From an uncultured Eubacteriales bacterium (GTDB lineage Bacteria; Bacillota; Clostridia; Christensenellales; Aristaeellaceae): a stretch of 60,967 nucleotides of DNA. This document shows, one piece after another, positions 1-6,205 of the stretch. The notes beneath the pieces were generated by a model. It ran no database searches. It worked only from the letters and a program-made list of their open reading frames with translations, and was not told where the DNA came from. The stretch spans positions 1-60,967 of the forward strand of contig CALVNS010000014.1 of the NCBI GenBank assembly GCA_944349855.1. The letters run 5' to 3'. The translations under genes and the position numbers were made by a program. How positions within the stretch are numbered: position 1 is the first letter of the stretch; each line of letters begins with the position of its first letter.

Positions 1-378
1 CACCATGGGCGCGTCGAACTGCGCGTCCAGCACGAGATACGGCCTGCCGGAGACGTCCAGCGCGGCCAGCGCCAGCGCCTCGTCCATGGGCGCGCAGGCA
101 TGGCCCAGGCGCGCGATGCCGCGCTTGTCGCCCAGCGCCTGGGCGATGGCCTGCCCCAGGCAGATGCCCACGTCCTCCACCGTGTGGTGGGCGTCCACGT
201 GCAGGTCGCCCTCACAGCGAAGCGTCAGGTCGAGCAGCCCAAAGCGGCACAGCGCCGAGAGCATGTGCTCAAAAAAGCCGATGCCGCACTGCGCGTCGCA
301 GCGGCCCTGACCGTCCAATGCGAGGGACAGGCGGATGTCGGTCTCGCCGGTCTTGCGGGCGATGTCAGCCGTTCGCAT
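1..378 (-). CDS. hisB: Imidazoleglycerol-phosphate dehydratase, 3' end cut off by the window
   Basis: HisB dehydrates imidazole glycerol phosphate to imidazole acetol phosphate in histidine synthesis. The visible N-terminal ~126 residues carry family hallmarks: the metal-binding segment GIGFFEHML near residues 33-41 and [18 protein letters not shown] near 58-75, both with the manganese-ligand histidines and glutamates. It starts with ATG at 378, nine bases after the hisD stop, so it belongs to the hisZGDB operon. The C-terminal part lies beyond the left edge. Length and sequence fit the monofunctional HisB of Firmicutes rather than the HisB fusion of enterobacteria. Confidence 0.95.
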   Translation of the reverse strand, partial: MRTADIARKTGETDIRLSLALDGQGRCDAQCGIGFFEHMLSALCRFGLLDLTLRCEGDLHVDAHHTVEDVGICLGQAIAQALGDKRGIARLGHACAPMDEALALAALDVSGRPYLVLDAQFDAPMV

Positions 379-387
379 GTTCACGCC

Positions 388-1677
388 TCACTTTCCGAAG
401 CGGACGGCCACGGCGTTGGCGTGGGCGTCCAGTCCCTCCGCGCGCGCCAGGCGGATGACGTCGTCCGACACCGCCTCCAGCGACGCGCGGTCGTAGTAGA
501 TGAGCGAGGACTTCTTGGTAAAATCCTCGACGTTGAGCGGGGAGAAGAAGCGCGCGGTGCCGGACGTGGGCAGCACGTGGTTCGGGCCCGCGAAGTAGTC
601 GCCCAGCGGCTCGGGCGCATAGTGGCCCAGGAAGATGGCGCCGGCGTTCTGAATGCGGCCCAGCAGCTCGAAGGGCTGGGCGACGGACAGCTCCAGATGC
701 TCGGGTGCGACGAGGTTGGCGACCTGCGCCGCCTGCTCGAGGTTCTCGCATGCGACGATCGTGCCGTAGCGCGAAAGCGAGCGGTCGACGATCTCGCGGC
801 GCGGCAGCAGCGCGGCCTGGCGGTCGATCTCCGCGGCCACGCGCTGGGCCAGCTCCTGCGAATCCGTCACGACGATGGCCGCGGCCAGCGGGTCGTGCTC
901 GGCCTGCGAGAGCATGTCCGCCGCGACATAGACGGGGTTGGCGCTGCCGTCGGCGATGACCAGCACTTCCGACGGTCCCGCGACCATGTCGATGCCGCAG
1001 TGGCCGTAGACCTCGCGCTTGGCGTTGGCCACATAGATGTTGCCGGGGCCGACGATCTTGTCCACACGCGGCAGGCTCTGCGTGCCAAACGCCAGCGCCG
1101 CGACCGCCTGCGCGCCGCCGACCTTGTAGATGCGGTCGACGCCGGCGATGTCCGCGGCCACGAGCGTCAGCGGATAGGAGACCCTGCCGTCCGCGCCGGG
1201 CGGCGTGACCATGACGATCTCCCGCACGCCCGCCACGCGCGCGGGCAGCACATTCATCAGCACGCTGGAGGGATAGGCCGCGGTGCCGCCGGGCACATAC
1301 ACGCCCACGCGCTCCAGCGGACGGACCATCTGGCCCAGGGCGATGCCGCCGTCAAAGTCGATCCACGTGCGCTGCTTCTGCTTTTCGTGGAAGGCGGTGA
1401 TGCGCGCGGCCGCCTCGCGCATGGCGTCGATCCAGGGCTTCTCGGCCGCGTCGTAGGCGGCGCGGATCTCCTCGGGCGTCACCTGCACGCTGGCGGCGTC
1501 CAGCTTCGCGCCGTCGAAGCGCTCGGTGTATTCGAAGAGCGCCGCGTCGCCGCGCGCGCGCACGTCGCGCACGATGTCCTTCACGCGCTGCGTGACGGTC
1601 TCGTCCGTCAGCTGGGAGCGGGAGAGCAGGCGCTCCTGCAGCGCCTGCCGGTCCGCGTAGTTGAGAATGGGGATCAT
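388..1677 (-). CDS. hisD: Histidinol dehydrogenase
   Basis: HisD carries out the last two steps of histidine synthesis, oxidising L-histidinol to L-histidine with two NAD+. The 429-residue product has the usual family length. It contains the signature region around [16 protein letters not shown] and the later segment [14 protein letters not shown], followed by the zinc-site region with SQAEHDP. The frame stays open further upstream, but the ATG at 1677 is chosen because the protein then begins [10 protein letters not shown] like other HisD proteins, a GGAGGAAG Shine-Dalgarno precedes it, and it overlaps the hisG stop by four bases (ATGA), which suggests translational coupling. Confidence 0.97.
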   Translation of the reverse strand: MIPILNYADRQALQERLLSRSQLTDETVTQRVKDIVRDVRARGDAALFEYTERFDGAKLDAASVQVTPEEIRAAYDAAEKPWIDAMREAAARITAFHEKQKQRTWIDFDGGIALGQMVRPLERVGVYVPGGTAAYPSSVLMNVLPARVAGVREIVMVTPPGADGRVSYPLTLVAADIAGVDRIYKVGGAQAVAALAFGTQSLPRVDKIVGPGNIYVANAKREVYGHCGIDMVAGPSEVLVIADGSANPVYVAADMLSQAEHDPLAAAIVVTDSQELAQRVAAEIDRQAALLPRREIVDRSLSRYGTIVACENLEQAAQVANLVAPEHLELSVAQPFELLGRIQNAGAIFLGHYAPEPLGDYFAGPNHVLPTSGTARFFSPLNVEDFTKKSSLIYYDRASLEAVSDDVIRLARAEGLDAHANAVAVRFGK

Positions 1678-2336
1678 GAACCTTCCTCCTTTTGTGCCCT
1701 GCGGCGCGCAAGCTCTGCGGACAGCGCGTCGATCAGAAAGCGGATGCGCTCGCCCTTCGTCTTGAGCGATACGCAGTTGACGACGACGCGCGCGCTGACG
1801 TTCTCCACCACGGTCTCCAGGATCTCCAGGCCGTTGGCGCGCAGCGTGCCGCCGCTCTCGACGATGTCGAGGATGACGTCCGACAGGCCGACCAGCGGGC
1901 CCAGCTCCACGGAGCCGTTGAGCTTGATGATCTCGATCGTCTGTCCGCGCGCGCCGTAGTATTCGCGCGCAATGTTGGGATACTTCGTCGCCACGCGGAA
2001 ATTGGCGTCCGTCACCGCGCGGCTGCCCGACGGAAAGCCCGCCACGCACAGCCGGCAGCGGCCGAAGCCCAGGTCCAGCAGCTCATAGAGCGGCCGGTTT
2101 TCCTCCATCAGGGTGTCCTTGCCCGCCACGCCGATGTCCGCCACGCCGTGATCGACGTAGGTCGGCACGTCGCTGGGCTTGACCAGGATGAACCGAAAGC
2201 GTCCCGTCGGCTCCCCAAAGACCAGCTTGCGGCCGGGATTGCGCACCTCGGCGCAGTCCACGCCGATCGCCTCGAGCAGCTCCATCGTCTTGTCCGCCAG
2301 GCGGCCCTTCGCCAGGGCGATCGTCACGGGTTCCAC
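1674..2336 (-). CDS. hisG: ATP phosphoribosyltransferase catalytic subunit, short form
   Basis: HisG joins ATP and PRPP to give phosphoribosyl-ATP, the committed step of histidine synthesis. At 220 residues this is the short form, which lacks the C-terminal regulatory domain and needs HisZ as partner. Visible hallmarks are the N-terminal TIALAKGRL, the segment VADIGVAGKDTL near residues 65-76, and the PRPP-binding loop region DVILDIVESGGTLRANGL near 153-170. The start overlaps the 3' end of hisZ and the stop overlaps the hisD start. This arrangement fits equal production of the two subunits of the hetero-octamer. Confidence 0.96.
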   Translation of the reverse strand: MEPVTIALAKGRLADKTMELLEAIGVDCAEVRNPGRKLVFGEPTGRFRFILVKPSDVPTYVDHGVADIGVAGKDTLMEENRPLYELLDLGFGRCRLCVAGFPSGSRAVTDANFRVATKYPNIAREYYGARGQTIEIIKLNGSVELGPLVGLSDVILDIVESGGTLRANGLEILETVVENVSARVVVNCVSLKTKGERIRFLIDALSAELARRRAQKEEGS

Positions 2337-3550
2337 GGCTGCAATCCCTCCTTCCCGACCTCAAGCGCGCCCGCCTCGCCGACGTAGACGGCCTGCCGGG
2401 CGCCCTTGCGCGCGCGCAGCCCGTCCAGCGACGCGGGCTCCTTTTCGTAGCACAGCTCCACCGACCACCCCTGCGCGCGCAACTGCGCGGCCAGACGCAG
2501 CGCCTCCCGCCGCGCCCCCGGCGCAAAGGCCAGCAGCACGTCGCTGGCGGGGGATTCAAACGGCGCGCCCTGGCGCTCCAGCGCGATGAGCAGCTGCTTG
2601 ACGTCCAGCGCAAAGCCCACGGCGGGCAGCGGATGGCCAAAGCCTGCGGCCAGCTGGTCGTAGCGCCCGCCGGAGAGCAACGGACGGCCCAGGTTGGCCG
2701 TCAGCCCGCGCAGGATCATGCCGGTGTAGTAGTCGATGGCGTGCACCATGCCCAGATCTACGGATACGTACTGCGCCAGCCCGTAGTCCGCGAGCACCGC
2801 CAGCACGTCGCGCAGGTTCTGCACGGCCTGCCGGCATGCGGGCGCTTCGGACATGGCCTGCGCCGCGTCCAGCACCTCGGCGCCGCCGTAGAGCTGGGGC
2901 AGGCGCGTGATGCGGCGCTGGACCTCCTCGCCCACGTTGCGCTCGCCGAGCATCAGCTCGATGGCGAGCATGTTCTTCTCCTCGACGTAGCCGCGCAGGC
3001 GCTCCGTCTCCTGCGCAGAGAGCCCGGCCTCCTCCATCAGTCCCTTGAAAAAGCCCACCTGGCCGATGTCGATCTGGAAGGAGCGCAGCCCCGCCTCCAG
3101 CAGCGAGCGGACCGCCAGCGCGATGACCTCCGCGTCTGCCTCCGGCGAGGACTCGCCCAGCAGCTCCACGCCCGCCTGCGTCGCCTGCGAAAAGCGCGGG
3201 TTCGGCCGTGCGGGGTATTCCAGCACGTCCTGCACGTAGCATAGCCGCAGCGGAAGCGGCGCATCCTGCATGCGCGTGGCCACCATGCGCATCACGGGCG
3301 TCGTGCTGTCGGGGCGCACCGCCAACACGCGCCCCTGCTTGTCAAACGTCTTGTACATGCGCTCCGGCGCCACGCCGCTCGCGCCGCCCGTGAACGCGTC
3401 GCAGTATTCCAGCGCGGGCGTCTGCACCTCAAAAAAGCCGTCTCTGGCAAAGAGCGCGCGCAGTGCGGCCTCGACTCGGCGCTTTTGGCGGCACTCGCCG
3501 GGCAGCGTGTCCTGCATGCCCTCGGGGATCTGTCTGATCAGTCGGTTCAT
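2324..3550 (-). CDS. hisZ: ATP phosphoribosyltransferase regulatory subunit
   Basis: HisZ is a class II aminoacyl-tRNA-synthetase-like protein (HisRS paralogue) that activates short-form HisG and passes on histidine feedback inhibition. The 408-residue product starts MNRLIRQIPEGMQDTLP, typical of the family, and has the motif-2-like stretch around PDSTTPVMRMVAT. It lacks the C-terminal anticodon-binding domain expected of a true HisRS, and its position upstream of short hisG supports HisZ rather than HisS. The first gene of the his operon, it has ATG at 3550 preceded by GGAGGA and a strong promoter 45 bases upstream. Its last 13 bases overlap hisG. Confidence 0.93.
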   Translation of the reverse strand: MNRLIRQIPEGMQDTLPGECRQKRRVEAALRALFARDGFFEVQTPALEYCDAFTGGASGVAPERMYKTFDKQGRVLAVRPDSTTPVMRMVATRMQDAPLPLRLCYVQDVLEYPARPNPRFSQATQAGVELLGESSPEADAEVIALAVRSLLEAGLRSFQIDIGQVGFFKGLMEEAGLSAQETERLRGYVEEKNMLAIELMLGERNVGEEVQRRITRLPQLYGGAEVLDAAQAMSEAPACRQAVQNLRDVLAVLADYGLAQYVSVDLGMVHAIDYYTGMILRGLTANLGRPLLSGGRYDQLAAGFGHPLPAVGFALDVKQLLIALERQGAPFESPASDVLLAFAPGARREALRLAAQLRAQGWSVELCYEKEPASLDGLRARKGARQAVYVGEAGALEVGKEGLQPWNP

Positions 3551-3594
3551 GCGTCCTCCGATGCTTTAATGTAGTAAATTGATAAAGCAAACCT

Positions 3595-3623
3595 ATCTTA
3601 CCGCATTGCGCGGCGTCTGTCAA
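3595..3623 (-). promoter_or_regulatory. Sigma-A promoter of the his operon
   Basis: On the minus strand TTGACA (3623-3618) and TAAGAT (3600-3595) are separated by exactly 17 bases and point toward hisZ. The leader from the likely start site to the hisZ ATG is only about 40 bases, too short for a T-box or classical his attenuator, so control by those routes is unlikely. Confidence 0.8.
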
Positions 3624-3788
3624 GACCCGGTTACATTATAAGGTTTTCCAGGCCGGCGCGCAAGGGGCGCGGGGACGCCACATTTTTTGCAAGAATTCGC
3701 AGCGGTCGCCTGTCGCGAATTGTCAGTTTGCGCCGCGGGCTTTGGGCTCACAATAGCGTTGAAAACGAACGGGAGGTGAACAAACGAC

Positions 3789-4001
3789 ATGGCAGGCAAC
3801 AACGGATCGTCGAACAAGGTGAACGTTCCGGAGGCGCGCGAGGCGCTCAGCAACATGAAGTATGAGATCGCCCGCGAGCTGGGGGTCAACCTCAAGCAGG
3901 GCTACAATGGCGACCTGACCTCGCGCGAGAACGGCTATGTGGGCGGCTACATGGTCAAGCGTCTGATCGAACAGGCCGAACGCCAGATGGCGGGCCGCTG
4001 A
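3789..4001 (+). CDS. Alpha/beta-type small acid-soluble spore protein
   Basis: SASPs coat spore DNA, shift it to an A-like form and protect it from UV and heat; they are degraded at germination. The 70-residue product has the two conserved family blocks: VPEAREALSNMKYEIARELG, containing the E-I-A-x-E site cut by the GPR protease, and LTSRENGYVGGYMVKRLIE. It starts at ATG 3789 after a strong GGGAGGTGA. I could not find a convincing sigma-G promoter in the 238-base gap upstream. A second SASP gene follows 35 bases downstream, so the two are probably expressed together in the forespore. Confidence 0.95.
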   Translation: MAGNNGSSNKVNVPEAREALSNMKYEIARELGVNLKQGYNGDLTSRENGYVGGYMVKRLIEQAERQMAGR

Positions 4002-4036
4002 CCTCAGGGGAAATCAAAAAGTGGAGGAAGATAGCG

Positions 4037-4312
4037 ATGTATAACAACCAGAACGGCCAGAACAACCAGAACACGCAGAACATGCCCGGCGCGCAGGGCA
4101 ACGCGGGCAGCTCTTCCGGCTCCAACCGCACCGTCGTGCCGGAGGCCAAGCAGGCGCTCAACAACATGAAGTATGAGATCGCCAACGAGCTGGGCATCAA
4201 CCTCAAGCAGGGCTACAACGGCGACCTGCCCTCCCGTCAGGCGGGCTACATCGGCGGCTACATGGTCAAGAAGATGATCGAGCAGCAGGAACGCCAGATG
4301 AGCGGCAAGTAA
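4037..4312 (+). CDS. Alpha/beta-type small acid-soluble spore protein with Asn/Gln-rich N-terminus
   Basis: This 91-residue SASP has the same two DNA-binding blocks as its neighbour (VPEAKQALNNMKYEIANELG and LPSRQAGYIGGYMVKKMIE) including the GPR protease site. It has in addition about 30 residues rich in Asn, Gln, Gly and Ser at the N-terminus, which resemble the low-complexity start of some clostridial SASPs. Start ATG 4037 follows GTGGAGGAAG. The core is so similar to the upstream SASP that the pair probably arose by tandem duplication. A clear terminator follows 23 bases after the stop. Confidence 0.95.
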   Translation: MYNNQNGQNNQNTQNMPGAQGNAGSSSGSNRTVVPEAKQALNNMKYEIANELGINLKQGYNGDLPSRQAGYIGGYMVKKMIEQQERQMSGK

Positions 4313-4335
4313 CCGATCGAACGCAATCTTTGGCG

Positions 4336-4364
4336 GAGGCCGGGCGGATGCCCGGCCTCTTTTG
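4336..4364 (+). terminator. Rho-independent terminator of the SASP pair
   Basis: A perfect 10-bp stem (GAGGCCGGGC with GCCCGGCCTC) closes a GGAT loop and is followed by TTTT. It lies just after the second SASP gene and before the tRNA promoter. Confidence 0.85.
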
Positions 4365-4376
4365 GCATGGACAGGA

Positions 4377-4405
4377 TTGAATCTTCAGGCCGGGCATGGT
4401 ATAAT
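4377..4405 (+). promoter_or_regulatory. Promoter of tRNA-Leu
   Basis: TTGAAT and TATAAT are 17 bases apart, with an extended -10 TGG immediately before TATAAT. The tRNA begins 16 bases after the -10 box. The near-consensus form fits a stable RNA promoter. Confidence 0.8.
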
Positions 4406-4421
4406 GTCCGTGGCTATCCGA

Positions 4422-4507
4422 GCCGAAGTGGTGGAATGGCAGACACCAGGGACTTAAAATCCCTTGCCCGTCAGGGCGTGTGCGTTCGAGTCGCATCTTC
4501 GGCACCA
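4422..4507 (+). tRNA. tRNA-Leu (anticodon TAA)
   Basis: The 86-base gene folds as a type II tRNA. The acceptor stem GCCGAAG pairs with CTTCGGC, followed by A and an encoded CCA end. The anticodon stem AGGGA/TCCCT holds the loop CTTAAAA with anticodon TAA, reading UUA and UUG. A long variable arm follows, as expected for leucine, and the T arm GTGCG-TTCGAGT-CGCAT is intact. It has its own promoter and a following terminator. The TTA/TTG-decoding role is notable because several genes nearby appear to use TTG as a start codon, although starts are read by the initiator tRNA. Confidence 0.97.
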
Positions 4508-4509
4508 GG

Positions 4510-4555
4510 AAAAGCACAACATGGTAGAGGTGAACGCGCATGTTGTGCTTTTTTT
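4510..4555 (+). terminator. Terminator after tRNA-Leu
   Basis: The inverted repeat AAAGCACAACATG / CATGTTGTGCTTT (13 bp, 15-base loop) runs into a tract of T residues directly after the CCA end of the tRNA. Confidence 0.8.
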
Positions 4556-4587
4556 CGCTAAAACGCATATCACAAAAAATATCGCAA

Positions 4588-4615
4588 GGCAGGAAATATA
4601 TTTTCCTGCCTTTTT
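4588..4615 (+). terminator. AT-rich hairpin with T tract upstream of the AraC-APH gene
   Basis: GGCAGGAAA and TTTCCTGCC form a perfect 9-bp stem with a 5-base AT loop, followed by TTTTT. It is either a second terminator insulating the foreign gene from the tRNA, or an operator/attenuator of that gene, since a TATGAT -10-like box begins three bases later and the ATG lies 48 bases downstream. I see no good -35 box. Confidence 0.55.
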
Positions 4616-4662
4616 GCTATGATATACATGTAGCTACAAATGATGTGGAAAGGAGTCGTGAA

Positions 4663-5958
4663 ATGGGAAATCTTGATAGGATTCAAAGCAGTATTGATTA
4701 TATCGAGAAGAATCTGAAAGCTGAAATTTCAGCACAAGAACTTGCCGAACAAGCAAACTTTTCTATATTTCATTATTACCGGCTTTTCCAAACGGCTGTG
4801 GGCATACCTGTCATGCAGTATATTACACGCAGAAAGCTGCTACATGCCATATATGAGATTAGCTGCGGCAGCAAAATGATTGAAACTGCTTTGGATTATG
4901 GTTTCGACACCTATGCCGGGTTCTATAAAGCGTTTAAGCGTGAATTTGGCTATTCTCCAAAGCAATTCCTTCAAAATAACAAGTTGAATAAGCCATATAG
5001 AATGAATCTTTTTCAGGAGGGGCATATTCTGATGACACATAAAAAATTAAGCGAACTTTTAACAAACTGGAATTTGCAAAATGAACCAATCAGAGATATT
5101 TTCTACGAAAGCGGAGAAAGAAACGAGCATGCATGGTATGTTGGAGAAAGTTATGTGATAAAAGCTTTTGCCAATTTGGGTAATTTAAAAAATTGTATGA
5201 ATATCTCGAAATCACTTGAAAAATTGGGAGTAGTCGCCTCACTGCCTATTGAAACAATTGACGGAAAGGACATAGTGGAAGATGGTCAGTTGTATTTTGT
5301 TTTAACGAAACGATTACAAGGCAAGCCGATTAAAGCGGTTAATATGTATGCAGGCGACTATAAAGATAAAGCAAGATTTGTAGGTGAAATCATTGGACAG
5401 CTTAGCTTAGCGCTTGCAAAAGTGGATGCGGTAGTCAATGATGTTAATATTTATGATAGCGTCAAAAATTGGGCGTTGCCAAAGGCAACAGAGATGTTCG
5501 ATATTCCGGAAAGCTTTTGGAAGGATAGGATGGAATTCTTTGGAACATTATATGGCGCCCTGCCAAAACAAATCATTCATCGTGATCCTAACCCGAGCAA
5601 TATGATTGTGGCTGAAGATACATGGGGATTTATTGACTTTGATTTGTCAGAACGGAATATACGAATTTTTGACCCCTGCTATGCTGCAACCGGAATTTTA
5701 AGCGAAAGCTTTGATGAACACAATCAGGAAAAGCTTGCGCAATGGATTGAAATTTACAAAAATATTATTTACGGTTACGATAGTGTAGCCAAGCTAAGTG
5801 ATAACGAGACCAAAGCAATTCCGTATGTCATTTTATCCAATCAATTGATTTGTTGTGCATGGCTTTCTGAGCGGGAGAAATACAAAAATGTTTTCGAAGT
5901 GAACCGAAAAATGACCAGATGGATTTGCAAAAATTTTGATAAGTTGATGATTGAATAA
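4663..5958 (+). CDS. AraC-type HTH domain fused to an APH/choline-kinase-like phosphotransferase
   Basis: The first ~105 residues form an AraC/XylS double helix-turn-helix: DRIQSSIDYIEKNL at the start, the first helix pair around ELAEQANFSIFHYYRLFQ, and the second ending in the family signature FYKAFKREFGYSPKQF. From about residue 135 onward the protein matches the aminoglycoside phosphotransferase/choline kinase fold, with the catalytic loop IIHRDPNPSNMIV near 302-314 and the metal-binding IDFD near 323. AraC domains here sit where a sensor domain would normally be followed by DNA binding. The frame stays open upstream, but ATG 4663 is preceded by AAAGGAG. Base composition is strikingly AT-rich compared with all neighbours, and codon choice is AT-ending, so recent horizontal transfer is likely. 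It could be a resistance regulator, a metabolite kinase with regulatory function, or a decoy receptor. Substrate unknown. Confidence 0.85.
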   Translation: MGNLDRIQSSIDYIEKNLKAEISAQELAEQANFSIFHYYRLFQTAVGIPVMQYITRRKLLHAIYEISCGSKMIETALDYGFDTYAGFYKAFKREFGYSPKQFLQNNKLNKPYRMNLFQEGHILMTHKKLSELLTNWNLQNEPIRDIFYESGERNEHAWYVGESYVIKAFANLGNLKNCMNISKSLEKLGVVASLPIETIDGKDIVEDGQLYFVLTKRLQGKPIKAVNMYAGDYKDKARFVGEIIGQLSLALAKVDAVVNDVNIYDSVKNWALPKATEMFDIPESFWKDRMEFFGTLYGALPKQIIHRDPNPSNMIVAEDTWGFIDFDLSERNIRIFDPCYAATGILSESFDEHNQEKLAQWIEIYKNIIYGYDSVAKLSDNETKAIPYVILSNQLICCAWLSEREKYKNVFEVNRKMTRWICKNFDKLMIE

Positions 5959-6035
5959 TGAAAGGAATCGATGAAGGTTCAAGGAAAGCAGCAAAAAAAC
6001 GCATGGCATTTTTATTGAGTCCCTGGAGACATCGG

Positions 6036-6072
6036 GCCCGCATCCGGCGCGCGCCGGGTGCGGGCCTCTTTT
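6036..6072 (+). terminator. Terminator after the AraC-APH gene
   Basis: A 13-bp GC-rich stem (GCCCGCATCCGGC with GCCGGGTGCGGGC, one T-G wobble) with a GCGC loop is followed by CTCTTTTG. Its high GC content contrasts with the AT-rich gene upstream, so it is probably native chromosome and the foreign insert ends before it, around 5960-6020. Confidence 0.8.
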
Positions 6073-6088
6073 GCCGCCCACGCCGCGC

Positions 6089-6117
6089 TTGAAATGGCGG
6101 CGCATCTGTGGTATCAT
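6089..6117 (+). promoter_or_regulatory. Promoter of the ribonucleotide reductase gene
   Basis: TTGAAA and TATCAT are spaced by 17 bases. Transcription would start near 6124, leaving a leader of about 80 bases. I do not see an NrdR box pair or a cobalamin riboswitch in this leader. Confidence 0.6.
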
Positions 6118-6205
6118 ACTAAATGCTGCATGTATCGAATGACGGGGACACCGGATATTGTGTGTCGCCGATACGGATGGAAAGTTGGGGAAAGGGGAAC
6201 AAAAG

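Noticed and set aside
2324-3550. Histidyl-tRNA synthetase
   Set aside because: It lacks the C-terminal anticodon-binding domain and lies next to short-form hisG, which fits HisZ.
3551-3594. T-box or histidine attenuator ahead of hisZ
   Set aside because: The promoter leaves a leader of only about 40 bases, without room for such structures.
4422-6035. attL/attR duplication of the tRNA-Leu 3' end
   Set aside because: I searched by eye for the tRNA tail after the AT-rich gene and found no copy; no integrase is present.
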